A stretch of 64,000 nt of DNA, taken from contig JAKUCV010005766.1 of NCBI GenBank assembly GCA_028386065.3, positions 1 through 64,000 of the forward strand, written 5' to 3'. The position numbers were made by a program, and so were the translations under genes. Under the pieces are notes generated by a model. The model was not told the DNA's origin, did no database searches, and saw nothing but the letters and a program-made list of their open reading frames with translations. The stretch is from Turnera subulata. Its lineage: Eukaryota; Streptophyta; Magnoliopsida; Malpighiales; Passifloraceae. Position 1 is the first letter of the stretch. The number at the start of each line of letters is the position of its first letter. Positions 1-10,316 of the stretch are shown here, one piece after another.

Positions 1-322
1 AAATTGAGGAGAAAAATTTCCCCTCTTAAATTAGGGAGTGACAAAATAGTGAGAAAAAATACCTTAGGGGTATTTTTGACAAACACTTGGGAAACATCTT
101 GTGGGGCACTATTTTGGGTAGAACTCTAGGTTGATTATACCCCTAAAATTTAGGGAATTCTCTCTTGTAAGCCTACTATTTTTATAGTGGAAGTTTTTCC
201 GGTGGGATCGGGATTGTGGACGTAGCCCGGAACTTGGGTGAACCACGTTAAATATTGTGTGTGATTTTTCTCTTTTTGTTCTCCACTTGTTTATTTCCTT
301 GTGAGGTGATATTATTTCCGCA
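1..322 (+). repeat. 3' part of a copia-type LTR, cut by the window edge
   Basis: The stretch has the look of the R/U5 end of a plant Ty1/copia LTR: a 'gtggacgtagcccgg' segment, then 'gaaccacgttaaat', then a T-rich tail ending in CA near 322. PMEI-derived coding sequence starts immediately after. The left end lies outside the window, so it may be a solo LTR or the end of a full element. The family is inferred from general resemblance only. Confidence 0.5.
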
Positions 323-323
323 A

Positions 324-467
324 GATAGTGCCACCGGGCCCAACAAGAAGCCCAGAAAAATAGAGGGTACCATCAAGGAAAAGCTCTTGAATGTGAAGCA
401 GAGCATTGACGTCGTATTAGCCTTGTTTTACCAATATGCTGTAAAGTACTATGTCTATAAGCCATAA
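324..467 (+). pseudogene. PMEI 3' stub
   Basis: The last 47 codons of a PMEI-like gene survive in one frame. They match the C-terminus of the intact copies at 5354 and 7185: basic stretch KKPRKIEGT, then KLLNVKQSI, then the end motif YYVYKP before TAA. Nothing upstream of codon ~160 of the family remains, because an LTR end sits directly in front. The usual PMEI 3'-flank motif (ataagtgtagtattttgagtatg) follows the stop. It has no start codon and no signal peptide, so it is a dead fragment. Confidence 0.8.
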
Positions 468-1433
468 GTGTAGTATTTTGAGTATGCTTATATCTCTTGG
501 ATCAAAGCTAATAAATGTGTCAGGACTTACTGCAGGTTTTGGTTGTCTACTTTTTAATAATACTAATAATCAACTTGGGGGCTGGGGCTGTGTAAAAACC
601 TCAACGCGTATTGCGGGCTTATGGTGGGTCATGTTGGGTTCACTGGACGGGTTTATGTGTATTTGTGTGTACATTTGCAAGAACAATACCACTAGCTAGT
701 AGCTAGATTGGCTTTTCTTTCTATTTCCCGCTTAACAAAATTTTAGACGTGCGTTGTCTTCTACCTAATGACATCTTTCTTCTCTATTTCTATAGTTTAG
801 GAGTTGCCCAACAACCCATTGTTTTATGCTTTTAGCCAACTTTTCAATAGATAAGGAGATGATTAATTTTGAATAGCGGAATGGACTGACTAATTTCGTT
901 GACTAGTGATGGATAATGTTTCTCATCCACGATTAGTTAAGTGCACATCGATCTCTCCTTCAATGGAAATACTAAATAAGCAGTGAGATTATGGGAACTA
1001 TGAATAATCAACCTTATATATGTACAAGTCTTGGTTTTCATTATAAACGTCAACTTTTAGTAAGTTTTTTTTTTTTTTGCAATCCTTGAGAACTAATGTT
1101 TATCATAATCTGACAGTAGAGTCTACGTACGAGCCAATTCTGTAATATAAGTCAAATAAGTAGTTTCGCACACCATAAATCAAAATTGAGTAGGTTTCGG
1201 TATATAGATATATATGTATGTCAATATGTTATATGAATGTGACAACAGTAAAACAGCTTATAGAAAATAATTCCGAGTTAATTCTATCTCGATTTTCTAA
1301 TTAATGATCCAATTGTACATGTATAAACAGCTTATGCTCATCATTACTTTGTAGCCAGATTTTAGTGAGTTATCATATATAAACAAATCATTATCTGTTT
1401 TGAACGGGTGATTATGTGTTGAGGTAGATTATT
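468..1433. other. Intergenic, no gene seen
   Basis: The first ~70 bases are PMEI 3'-flank, recognisable from 'ggatcaaagctaataaatgt' and 'gcaggttttggttgtct'. The rest is AT-rich with no reading frame I can relate to a protein. Confidence 0.5.
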
Positions 1434-1655
1434 ATGGTGGCTGAATCGAAAGTTTCACTTCCTCCAAAACTTTTATTTCCTGTGATGATAGTCTTCCCCA
1501 TACCATTCCCTTTCGTACCTTCACATATTCCTTGTATGTTCTTGTCTTCACACATATTACAAACCTTCTGGATCTGATTCTCTTGGAAGCCGCGGTTAAG
1601 GCTTGATTGATGGTCTTGTAGTCCCTTGACCTGTCCTGTGAGGGGAAGGAGACTG
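1434..1655 (-). pseudogene. PME first-exon remnant
   Basis: Read on the minus strand, this aligns along its length with the first exon of the intact PME at 30069-30450, from the segment before the intron (gaatcgaaagtttcacttcctcc) to the ADIVV region near 1650. It is the most decayed of four first-exon copies in the window: multiple substitutions and indels destroy the frame, and no second exon is nearby. It marks an old PME-PMEI duplication unit. Confidence 0.65.
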
Positions 1656-1904
1656 CAGACTGTTATTAATGACGGGTGTGTTTGTTTGGTTGTCTCCCAT
1701 AGTCCTAGAGGATAGGAGAAGAAGTGAGAAGAAAAGAATTAGAATAGTACATGCAAGTTCCATTGTTGTGTATGTATCTGTTGTCTTATAAAAAAGAAAT
1801 TGTTATGTATCTGTATCCCACATGCGGCTAAATATATATATAGGTGAGCCAAGCGTTAAAATTGGAAAACTAGGTGGGAACCTCAGCTTGTAAATCAATT
1901 TATG

Positions 1905-2010
1905 ATAAGTCGCCATTTTAACCTCCAATTTCTGCCGGTAAATATTTTTTTTCTTTTTTGAGGGAATTTCTGCCGGTAAATCATTTAAAAAAGCCTAGTA
2001 AAATACAGCT
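1905..2010 (+). repeat. Copy of the TBCD-upstream segment
   Basis: Contains 'ccattttaacctccaatttctgccggtaaat' and 'cctagtaaaataca', matching the sequence after the tRNA-Glu at 20625-20696 and after the tRNA pseudogene at 32250-32310. Here the 'atttctgccggtaaat' portion occurs twice. It shows that the duplicated block once extended, or was copied, to this end of the cluster. Confidence 0.6.
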
Positions 2011-2079
2011 GGTAAATAACAATATACTGTTTGGCTGACTTATTTATGATAAAATAAATTTGCAATGTATTAATAAAAA

Positions 2080-2300
2080 TTATAGTCCAACTCTTTTATC
2101 CCGGCAACAACGCATCAGTACTCCATAATTTGACCTGACCTGGCCCAGATAAGTATAGTTGCACTTTATTAGGCTTTCTTTGAGTACAAGCTTCGAATTA
2201 TTCCTAAGCCATAAGGGTAGTATTTTGAGTATGTTTATATGTCTTGGATCAAAGCTAATAAATGTATTAGGACTTACTGCAGGTTTTGGTTGTCTGAATT
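2080..2300 (+). pseudogene. PMEI locus with its coding region removed
   Basis: The left half is the standard PMEI promoter of this cluster (tttatcccggcaac, ataatttgacctg, tggcccagataagtat, ttattaggctttct). It ends at 'gaattattcct' and runs straight into 'aagccataagggtagtattttgag', the last two codons, stop and 3' flank of PMEI genes. The TATA region, 5' leader and about 620 bases of coding sequence are missing. It has the form of a simple internal deletion. Confidence 0.7.
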
Positions 2301-4000
2301 TCAATCCATTTCAGATTTCTCTTAGTTGAAATTTTGTTATCACATATACAGGCGGTTTAGTACGTATAGAGATGATCAATCTTTATTAAATCCTATGAAG
2401 AAGTCTATACTATATATACATAGGATATGGATTTGACCAATTAAGTTGCTCACCTCCTAACATGAGTAAGTGATATGCATCTGTGAGTTATGATATATTC
2501 TTTGGTGACATAAATGCGAAGGAGAAACCATATAATAAAACAATATGCGAGTATTATGGGCTTGGGCGCAAACCTGACTTGAAAGTTTATCATAAACTTG
2601 TGTTTCGTGCTTTTAGGTTTGCCAGTTCCGGTGCTTACCATCGGTGGTGGTGGTGGCGTCCAACTGGATGCAAGAGAACTAACAAGATAAAAACTGAAAG
2701 AAAAAAGTGAACTTGATTTTTTTTTTATGGTAAAAAAAAAAAGTAAACTTGATGATTGTTGTTATGCGACGTGGGGAGGTAAAGAATGTTGGATGATGGA
2801 GTAGGAGAGAAATCAGGTTAATCATGGGAAAGTTGGAAGATGAAGTAGGAGAGAAATCAGGTTAATCATGGGAAAGTTGCATGCCTGCAAACAACTCTCT
2901 CCGAAAACATATAAATGTGCTGAGTGTAGACTGTATAGAAAAGTTTGTATTTGTAATGTATAGCGTGTGTTACTCGTTAATATGACTATTTAGTTGGTAT
3001 TTTTCAGAGTAATAAAAAAGAATACACTTTTAATTATTAGATTTTTATCATCAACAATTTATGATGTGTTTATTCTATCTATCCAATAACAGTTTTTCCA
3101 AATTATGAGCGTTAATTTTTACTTTAATACAACCATAAGATTTCTTTTGTGAAAAAAGTTGAAGGTGAAGTGAATTTTCTCCATTCTAAAGCCACAACAA
3201 ACCATTATACAAATTGTGTTTCCAGATTATCCATCAAGAAGGATGGTCTGTCGGGTTCCAACTTTTAACTTAATAAGAAAGAATATCAACTAATTGTAAC
3301 CAAACTAAACCAATTTTGGTTCACGCTCGGGAGACAAGTCTACAGGTGACATGGCCTGGTTTTCATGTGCTCAAGAGTCTCCTAGAGGCCAGTCCATTTA
3401 CGTTGAGTAGGTTTTTTTTTTTTTGATAAAAACGTCATGGATTCCCGAAAGTGGTGTGCCCTTTGAGCTTGGAGTTTAAACTATCGAGCTAAGCTAATCC
3501 TCTATCACTTGTAATCTTGTCCAGCTACCAAAGTTTGTAAAGATATATAGGATCACCTGGCTTGTCCTGCTATGAACAAGTGCAACGTACATGAATAATT
3601 ATGTCACGAATGTGTTTTACTGTATTCTTTTATCAGAAAAGCATTCAGTGAGCTAGGATAATAAAATACAAACGCCTGCAGCACAGGCATCCTAGGAGGA
3701 TCCATCAGCCATCAACAAAGTACACATTACAAGAATAGAGAAACACAGGCCGTCCTATATAAGGACTACTAAAATCACATGATAAAAAGTTGCTGTAGAT
3801 TGTGATGCTTAAGTGTTAATATTATACTATTTCTCTTGTATATGTAAATGGTACAAGAGAGCATGATTCTGGTTTGTTTTTTTGGTTAAGACAAAACGTG
3901 CATTGCGATATTGTATGATTGTATTTAACTATTTAATACTTAATTGGCTCCACGGGCACATATTTTGCAAACTCTCTAAGCCTTTACACTCTTTATCTGT
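2301..4000. other. Intergenic with a small tandem repeat
   Basis: No recognisable gene. The short frame around 2483-2710 begins without ATG and resembles nothing I know. A two-unit tandem repeat sits at 2789-2876. The right end grades into the promoter of the PMEI pseudogene at 4209. Confidence 0.5.
2789..2876 (+). repeat. Two-unit 44-bp tandem repeat
   Basis: Units 2789-2832 and 2833-2876 share the core 'gtaggagagaaatcaggtta' and end 'atcatgggaaag'. They differ at only two or three positions, so the duplication is recent. Confidence 0.9.
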
Positions 4001-4208
4001 GTAATCAATGGACCATAATTTGACCATAAGCATAACTGGGCTTTCTTTCAGGACCAATTTAGTATTATTCCTGCAAACCGCACGTTTTCTAGGGACTGAT
4101 GATGTGAAAGGCCCCCTAATATATTCACAGCACCCCGTTCCCATTTCCCTCAGCAAAGTTCAGTACTCTGTTTAGTTCTTGTCCCCCAGCTATCAACCCA
4201 GAACCAGA

Positions 4209-4820
4209 ATGGCTCATCTAACCCTTTCCTTTCTGTTTCTGCTGATCTCCATCTTTAGCATTTCAGGCACAGTGGAATCATCAAAACCAAGCTACCCTAG
4301 CCATCAATCCCGGGCTGCTGCGGCTTATATCCAAAGCTCTGTGCATGCAGTACTTGTCCATGTTCGCCAACTCAAGCACCATACAATCCCGGCAGCAGCT
4401 GGCGCAGGTTGCCTTATCTGTTAACCTATACAGGGCTCAGTCCACGAGATCTTAATTACATCTTGAAAGTGGCCAAGGAGCTCAGGGCTACCAAGGCTAA
4501 GGAGCGCCAGATTGTGAAAGATTGCTTAGATCAAATAAGTGAATGGGTGGATCAACTATGCCAGTCTATCAGAGAGGTCCATGCCTTGGTTGCCCCGAGA
4601 ACAGCCAGTGATGATGTGTTTTGGCATATCAGTAATGTAGAGACCTGGGTTAGCGCTGCCCTGACTGATGCCAGGACTTGCGCTGCTCAGTTTCCGGGTA
4701 GGAATATGAGCAAGGTACAGGCTACGTACTATCAAGGGAAAGGTCTTGAATGTGGCGCAGGCCACTAGCATCGGATTAGCCTTGTTCCATGGATATGCTG
4801 CAAGGCACCATAAGCCATGA
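4209..4820 (+). pseudogene. Broken PMEI gene
   Basis: The ATG at 4209 opens a normal family start (MAHLTLSFLFLLISIFSISG signal peptide). After AAAAYIQ the gene loses about ten codons, including the first conserved Cys of the ASCNKTSYPALC motif, and shifts frame. The body continues in another frame from about 4409 with recognisable IREVHALVAPRT and HISNVETWVSAA motifs. The segment corresponding to the fourth conserved Cys and basic tail is rearranged, ending near 4768. The last family codons (KP, stop) remain at 4812-4820. The promoter upstream (4000-4208) is intact-looking, so transcription may persist, but no PMEI fold can be made. Confidence 0.85.
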
Positions 4821-4839
4821 GGGTAGTATTTAATTTGAG

Positions 4840-5210
4840 TATGTAAACTTAGCTTACATGTCCTGGATCAAAGCTAATACATGTACTAGTACTTATATCT
4901 AGATATAGTGATATACTAAACTATATATATAACCTGGTGTACAATGAAGTAACATGAATGTATAATTTTCCTTTTTTGTTGTGGACAAATAATGGTGTTC
5001 TAACATTCCCTACAAAACATTTTCCAGGCTAGAATTTCAGCTGCCGTTTGTTACTTATGAAGGTTTATCTTGTAATGGTTTTTTTTATCAAGGTTTATCT
5101 TGTAATGGTTTTTTTTATCAACCTGTGGTCCTTTGATCTGATCAAATTAACTTACAAGGTATCAATTAACTTACAAGGTATCAATTGATGCTGCTTTTTT
5201 CTGTTTAGAA
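4840..5210 (+). repeat. PMEI spacer, duplicated at 10905-11200
   Basis: Spacer from 'agcttacatgtcctggatcaaagc' through 'acctggtgtacaatgaagtaac' to 'cttacaaggt' recurs nearly base for base at 10915-11200. This copy has two private local duplications: a 30-bp unit at 5061-5090/5091-5120 and a 19-bp unit at 5145-5163/5164-5182. Both are single in the other copy. Confidence 0.85.
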
Positions 5211-5252
5211 TTATTCATGCAAAAACCAAGTAAACCGCAAGTTAAGGGCCCC

Positions 5253-5262
5253 ATTATATATT
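5253..5262 (+). promoter_or_regulatory. TATA box of PMEI at 5354
   Basis: 'attatatatt' lies about 95 bases before the ATG, inside the conserved promoter block (ggccccattatatattcatagcactcc) shared by the family. Transcription would start roughly 30 bases downstream. Confidence 0.6.
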
Positions 5263-5353
5263 CATAGCACTCCATCCCATTTCCCTCAACCAAGAAATTT
5301 CAGTACTCTGTTTAGTTCTTAATTATCCCACATTCATCAACCGGAGAACCAGA

Positions 5354-5980
5354 ATGGCTCATCTAACCATTTCCTTTCTGTTTCTACTCATCTCCATCTT
5401 TTGCATTTCAGGCACAGTAGTAGTGGAATCATCAAAACCAAGCTACCCTCGTCGTCAATCCCGGGCTGCTGCGGCTTATATCCAAGCCTCCTGCAATAAA
5501 ACCTCCTATCCAGCTCTGTGCATGCACTACCTGTCTATGTATGCCAACTCAAGCACCATACCATCCCCGCTGCAGCTGACGCAGGTTGCCTTATCAGTTA
5601 GCCTGAACAGGGCCCAGTCCACGAGCTCTTACATCTCGAAGGTGCTCAGGGCTACAAAGGGTAAGGAGCGCCAGATTCTGGAAGACTGCTTAGATCTAAT
5701 AGGTTTTAGTACGGATTCACTCGGCGATTCTATCAGAGAGGTCCATGCGTTGGTTTCCCCGAGAACACCCAGTGATGATGTGCTTTGGCATATCAGTAAT
5801 GTAGAGACCTGGGTTTGTGATGCCATGGATTGTGTTACCGATTGCACTGATGGTGGTCCGGATGAGAAAAAGAGAAAGTTTAAGGGTACTATGAAGAGAA
5901 AGCTCTTGAATGCGGAGCAGAGCGTTACCATCGTATTAGACTTGTTTGACCAATATGCTGGAAGGTACTATAAGCCATAA
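5354..5980 (+). CDS. PMEI: Pectin methylesterase inhibitor family protein
   Basis: Single-exon 208-residue protein of the invertase/PME inhibitor family. Members are secreted four-helix bundles that bind PME one-to-one in the apoplast; some inhibit invertase instead. Residues 1 to ~25 are a signal peptide (hydrophobic LTISFLFLLISIFCISG). The mature part has Cys47 and Cys56 in the ASCNKTSYPALC hairpin, Cys112 (ILEDCL) and Cys164 (TDCTDG), the family's two disulfide pairs; Cys155 and Cys160 are extra. The C-terminus is basic (KKRKFKGTMKRKL) and ends YYKP. The start is the first ATG, with the family's conserved leader and TATA box upstream. The closest copy in the window is the gene split by the copia element (11600/16622). 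Inhibitor specificity cannot be read from sequence alone. Confidence 0.88.
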   Translation: MAHLTISFLFLLISIFCISGTVVVESSKPSYPRRQSRAAAAYIQASCNKTSYPALCMHYLSMYANSSTIPSPLQLTQVALSVSLNRAQSTSSYISKVLRATKGKERQILEDCLDLIGFSTDSLGDSIREVHALVSPRTPSDDVLWHISNVETWVCDAMDCVTDCTDGGPDEKKRKFKGTMKRKLLNAEQSVTIVLDLFDQYAGRYYKP

Positions 5981-6368
5981 GGGGTAGTATTTTGATTATG
6001 TTTATATCTCTTGGATGTATTAGGACTTGCTGCAGGTTTTGTTTGTCTCCTTTTCAATAATAAATTTTAGCTTTTACTATATTAACATTAGCTATAATTT
6101 AATGGAATTTCCGAATCTTGTTTCTCTTAGTTGAAATTTTTTTATTACATATATGGGTTACATCACCTCACCTGATAAAAATTTCTTAAAGATTATTGCG
6201 AATTTAAATACTAATTTATAAAGATTGACTACCTAAAAAATCTAAAAATTTCTCTATTTTAAATTCTTATACACACAATCCAAATTAAAATGTAAATTAG
6301 TATATACATTGTTAATAGAAACAGAACTCATATATTTTTATTAGTTTTAGTTTTAGAGCTTAACTCAC

Positions 6369-6680
6369 CAAAAGTTGCTGACTCGAAAGTTGAACTTCCC
6401 CCAACGACACTCCTGCTTCCTGTGATGATAGTTCTACCTATACCGTCACCTAGCATCATTATATCGTTCAAGTCGTCTCCTACCCGAACATTTTCCTCGT
6501 AAGTTCAAGCTTTCACGCGTATGACAAACCTCCCAGACCTCCTTCTAGTTGGGTGCCGCTGCTAGGGCTTGACCGATGGTAGTAAACTCTCTAGACCCGT
6601 CTTTGGATACGACTATGTCTGCCTGAGGGGCAGACTGCAAATGCTTCTTGGAAACAGGGCTCATCCATGTGGATTTGATG
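6369..6680 (-). pseudogene. PME first-exon pseudogene
   Basis: Minus-strand copy of the PME first exon. It aligns almost base for base with 30069-30380, including the exon end and the GT donor (tcaccaaaag on +). An extra A at about 6548 (cttctagttggg against cttctgttggg) breaks the frame, and the 5' part with the start codon and signal peptide is replaced at about 6681 by unrelated sequence. About 170 bases of the intron follow at 6185-6360. No second exon is present. The layout (PMEI on +, PME on -) repeats that at 30-31.7 kb. Confidence 0.85.
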
Positions 6681-7091
6681 AGGAGTCAACAACAACTAAG
6701 AATTGAGGAATAGGATAACCTACTGTTCTTTTTCAGTTCCAGTTAATACAGTGAAGAAGTTGGTACCATATATAGGCTAGTAAAAGCAACTGCAATCTAT
6801 TGCATACGCTTGGTAGCTGCTCTTTAATGCAATCTCACACGATTTTGGACTCTTAATTAGTATGTACTCTACCAAAAATACTTTAAACCATATTAAACCG
6901 CAAATTCTAGTTGGTTAGGATACACCACCCTCACAAACCTGCAAATTAGGAGGGATACTATCAGGATTTTCCATGGATTGAAAAATCGATAATTTGACCT
7001 GGCCCAGATAAGTATAACCGCACTTTATTAGGCTTTCTTTTAGGACAAGTTTAGAATTATTGCTGGAAAAACCAAGTAGGTTAAAGGCCCC

Positions 7092-7100
7092 TTTATATAT
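7092..7100 (+). promoter_or_regulatory. TATA box of PMEI at 7185
   Basis: 'tttatatat' about 90 bases before the ATG, in the same promoter context as at 5253. The counterpart before the 31049 gene reads 'ctttacatattc', a weakened TATA. Confidence 0.6.
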
Positions 7101-7184
7101 TCATAGCACTCCATCCCATCTCCCTCAACAAAGTTCAGTATATCTGTTTAGTTCTTATCCCACAACCATCAACCCAGAACCAGA

Positions 7185-7814
7185 ATGGCTCAAATATCTA
7201 ACCATTTCCTTTCTCTTCTACTCATCTCCATCTTCTGTATTTCAGGCACAGTAGTGGAATCATCAAATCCAAGCTACCCTCGTCGCCAATCCGGGGCTGC
7301 TGCGGCTTATATCCGAGCCGCCTGCGATAACACCTCCTATCCAGCTCTGTGCATGCACTACTTGTCTATGTATGCCAACTCAAGCACCATACCATCCCCG
7401 CTGCAGCTGTCGCAGGTTGTCTTATCGGTTAGCCTAAACAGGGTTCAGTCCACCAGCTCTTACATCTCGAAGGAGCTCAGGGCTACAAAGGGTATGGAGC
7501 GCCAGATTCTGGAAGACTGCTTAGAGCTAATAAATATGAGTACGGATGCACTCAGCGACTCTATCAGAGAGGTCCATGCTTTGGTTTCCCCGAGAACACC
7601 CATTGATGATGTGCTGGAACATATCAGTAATGTAGAGGACTCGGTTAGCGCTGCCATGACTTTTGTTAGCGATTGCACTGATGGCGAGTCTCCGGGTGAG
7701 AAAAAGAGAAAGTTTAAGGGTACTATGAAGAGAAAGCTCTTGAATGCGGAGCAGAGCGTTACCATCGTATTAGACTTGTTTGACCAATATGCTGGAAGGT
7801 ACTATAAGCCATAA
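7185..7814 (+). CDS. PMEI: Pectin methylesterase inhibitor family protein
   Basis: Intact 209-residue PMEI, the near-twin of the gene at 31049. It has a signal peptide, the AACDNTSYPALC hairpin with the first Cys pair, EDCLEL for the third Cys and SDCTDG for the fourth, then a basic tail KKRKFKGTMKRKL and YYKP end. It lacks the extra Cys residues of the 5354 copy. The first 13 residues differ from the twin through two compensating indels (an added A after codon 3 and a lost T before codon 14), so ISNHFLSL replaces YLTISFLF while the frame is restored; the result is still hydrophobic. The predicted role is apoplastic PME inhibition. A LINE sits just downstream at 7908, in the 3' flank. Confidence 0.88.
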   Translation: MAQISNHFLSLLLISIFCISGTVVESSNPSYPRRQSGAAAAYIRAACDNTSYPALCMHYLSMYANSSTIPSPLQLSQVVLSVSLNRVQSTSSYISKELRATKGMERQILEDCLELINMSTDALSDSIREVHALVSPRTPIDDVLEHISNVEDSVSAAMTFVSDCTDGESPGEKKRKFKGTMKRKLLNAEQSVTIVLDLFDQYAGRYYKP

Positions 7815-8510
7815 GGGGTAGTATTTTGAGTATGTTTTTTTTTTTTGAGAAATTGTATTTTGAGTATGTTTATATCTCTTAGTTCATAGTTAATAAATGT
7901 ATTATACTTTTTTTTTTTGATGCGAAGGATAGACTTTATTGATTCACAATATTTACATACATATGTCAAGACACATGACCCTTGTTACACAGCAAAATTA
8001 AAGACAGAACAAATAAATGCTCTGATGCATACAAAAAAGCCAAACAATCAGGGATCAAAGCCACCTGTTGCACATTAGCAGTTCACCAGATAAATCCTCT
8101 GTTACAACATAATATATCAAAACCGCATAAGAAAATTAACTTGGATTGTCTAATAGGTTGTAACGCAATTTTGGACCTTTGCAGTTCCTAAAGGCTTCTG
8201 CGTTGGATAGCACAAAGGACGCACTGAATGAAAAATCCTTTTGAATAGCTTTAACCCAAGACACAGCAAACACAAATAGTATCAACCATTCTTTCAACAT
8301 CAGCACTGAGATTGTTGAAGATCTTTCTGTTCCTTTCTAACCATATAGACCATAATGCCGCAATGCCTACAATAAACCAAACTGCTCTGCTTTCACTGTA
8401 AGGTGATAAGAAATTCTATTGGAGTGGAAAATCATCCAATGAAGCTGGTATGCACCATTCCACCCCCACCAGCGGCATAGTTTGCACCATATTCTCCAAG
8501 AAATCGGGCA

Positions 8511-9182
8511 CTACAGAAACATATGATCTCTTGTCTCTAAAGCAGAACCACATAGCACACACATAGACTCGGAAAGAGATATGATACCTTTATGCCGAAG
8601 GATTTCTTTGGTTGGAAGGCCGTTGTTTAAAGCAAGCCAGAGCCAGCATTCGACCTTAAAAGGAGTTACAGACATCCACACAAAAGGTTTGCTACGTGTG
8701 ACACCAGATTTCCTGTGAAGGTAGTTTCTTCCGGACTTGACTGAAAAAATTCCCGACTTGTCATCAATCCACCACCACCGATCAGTCTCATCTATTCTTA
8801 ATTGAATACTAGACGTTTCAGCCAACATAGATTGAGCTTCTTCGGATTCCCACGCCCGCAGTTGTCTTCTCCACAAGGTAAACCACTTGGGTATGGAATT
8901 TGTACCTTGACAACATTCTGAAACTGAAGAATCTTGGCACAAAGATAGTGTAAACAGACGTGGAAATCTGTTATTAAAAGCTCCATTTCCAGCCCAATTA
9001 TCCTTCCAAAAACTAGCTCTATTTCCATCCCCAATGCGAATGGACACACCCTCCATCATAGCAAGACCAGATTGGCTTTCAAAACCACTAGAGCACACGA
9101 TATCTTTCCATGAAGGAGACATCCTACTCACATTAAACTGAGGGTTCAATCCGCTATGCCTATCTATGCATTTGTTCTGCAC
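8511..9182 (-). CDS. LINE C-terminal zf-RVT region
   Basis: 223 residues continuing the LINE ORF2 in a shifted frame. IRIGDGNRASFWKDNW and the segment FSVKSGRNYLH...WMSVTPFKVECWLWLALNNGLPT are typical of plant LINE C-termini. It ends with the zinc-finger-like MCVLCGSALETRDHMFL (CX2C...H). A stop follows, then about 590 bases of 3' region to the poly-A. Confidence 0.85.
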   Translation of the reverse strand: MQNKCIDRHSGLNPQFNVSRMSPSWKDIVCSSGFESQSGLAMMEGVSIRIGDGNRASFWKDNWAGNGAFNNRFPRLFTLSLCQDSSVSECCQGTNSIPKWFTLWRRQLRAWESEEAQSMLAETSSIQLRIDETDRWWWIDDKSGIFSVKSGRNYLHRKSGVTRSKPFVWMSVTPFKVECWLWLALNNGLPTKEILRHKGIISLSESMCVLCGSALETRDHMFL

Positions 9183-9195
9183 TAAAGACTTCCAC

Positions 9196-10296
9196 TCATT
9201 TACACACAGGAAATGTGAAGTTCCATACCCACTTGAATAACAAGCATTGGTTCATAATATTTAAATCCACTATGCCCATCCCACCTAGCTCCTTAGGAAT
9301 AATTATGCGCTTCCAATTTACCAAATAAATTTTCCTTGTGTCATCTAAGCCCCTCCAAAAAAAGTTTTGCATAATAGAGACAAGCTTTTTTGCAACCACC
9401 ACAGGTAACTTGTACATTGACATAAAATATATGGGTAGACCTGATAGCACAGATTTTATAAGTGTCACACGCCCATCCAGAGACAAGTATTTACCTTTCC
9501 AAGTCTTCAGTTTGCTTTTGACTTTCTCCACCACAGGCATCCATGCAGCTTCTCTTCTCATGTTTGCCCCAAGAGGGAGGCCAAGATATTTGATTGGCAA
9601 GAATTCAGCACGACTATGAAGCATGTTTGCAAGGAGCTCCACTCTATCCTTCTTCATCCCTATGCCCACAACACTGCTTTTCTGGAAATTTATGCTAAGG
9701 CCTGATAGTACTTTAAATACTGTCAGACATCGCTTGAGATTTTGCAGGAGATGAGGTTCCGCTGGTGAGAATATGATTGTGTCGTCAGCATACTGTAATA
9801 TGGAAATCTGAGTATCGCTTACTTCCACTGCCTTTATCAAGTTCAACCCTGCTGCCTTGGTCAGAATACTTGAAAGTCCCTCAGCTGCAATGTTAAAAAG
9901 GTAAGGGGATAGTGGATCCCCCTGTTTCAGACCTCTTCCCATCAGGAATTCTTCACTCGGTGAACCGTTTACAAGTACTGCAACCAAGGAGGATGATAAA
10001 CCTTCAAACATCCAGCTTCTCCATCTCTCGCCAAAGCCCATCGCTTTCATGACTTGTAGTAAGTAATTCCAATCAATGGAATCAAAGACCTTCCTGAAGT
10101 CGATTTTCCACATAACAGCCCTTGATTTCTCTTTTTTTATGGAATGGACTATCTCACCAGCAAGCATTATCCCATCCATGATGTTTCTCCCATCAATAAA
10201 AGCTGTTTGCTGGCCTCCAATTATTGAATGCATAACCACTTTAATCCTCCCCGCCAAAATCTTAGATATTATCTTGTATATTCCATTTACCAGCAT
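9196..10296 (-). CDS. LINE reverse transcriptase (5'-truncated ORF)
   Basis: 366 residues of the RT_nLTR domain, open without stop. Visible motifs in order: GGQQTAFIDGRNIMDG, WKIDFRKVFDSIDW (the catalytic Asp region; the usual KAFD is KVFD), the GLKQGDPLSPYLF motif and the ILQYADDTIIF active site. Then GLSINFQKSSVVGIG and KYLGLPLG, and a thumb-like region ending WKRIIIPKELGGMG. The ORF ends by a frameshift before the zf-RVT part at 9182. It belongs to the truncated LINE and cannot be mobile on its own. Confidence 0.9.
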   Translation of the reverse strand: MLVNGIYKIISKILAGRIKVVMHSIIGGQQTAFIDGRNIMDGIMLAGEIVHSIKKEKSRAVMWKIDFRKVFDSIDWNYLLQVMKAMGFGERWRSWMFEGLSSSLVAVLVNGSPSEEFLMGRGLKQGDPLSPYLFNIAAEGLSSILTKAAGLNLIKAVEVSDTQISILQYADDTIIFSPAEPHLLQNLKRCLTVFKVLSGLSINFQKSSVVGIGMKKDRVELLANMLHSRAEFLPIKYLGLPLGANMRREAAWMPVVEKVKSKLKTWKGKYLSLDGRVTLIKSVLSGLPIYFMSMYKLPVVVAKKLVSIMQNFFWRGLDDTRKIYLVNWKRIIIPKELGGMGIVDLNIMNQCLLFKWVWNFTFPVCK

Positions 10297-10316
10297 AATT
10301 GGTCTAAAGTCCTCGG

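Larger units (their letters stand above)
7908..10316 (-). mobile_element. 5'-truncated LINE (L1-type)
   Basis: Non-LTR retrotransposon on the minus strand. Its 3' end is the poly-A tail, seen as 11 T at 7908-7918. The body holds the reverse transcriptase (9196-10296) and C-terminal zf-RVT region (8511-9182). The endonuclease and the first part of the RT are absent: the copy begins inside the RT at 10316 (codons PEDFRPIM). The insertion split a PMEI 3' flank: 'taaatgtatta' lies left of the tail and 'gcaggttttagttgtct' right of the truncation. Paralogous loci (e.g. 17025-17058) carry both joined, showing the empty site. No clean target duplication is visible. Confidence 0.9.

Noticed and set aside
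2483..2710. 75-codon frame with a Trp run
   Set aside because: Starts at GTG, ends in low-complexity sequence, and no related copy or homologue is seen.
5629..5931. Open minus-strand frames opposite each PMEI gene (also 7460-7765, 16625-16927, 18947-19255, 31342-31629)
   Set aside because: They are antisense shadows of the conserved coding sequence, present only because the PMEI copies are so similar; they have no homology or promoter of their own.
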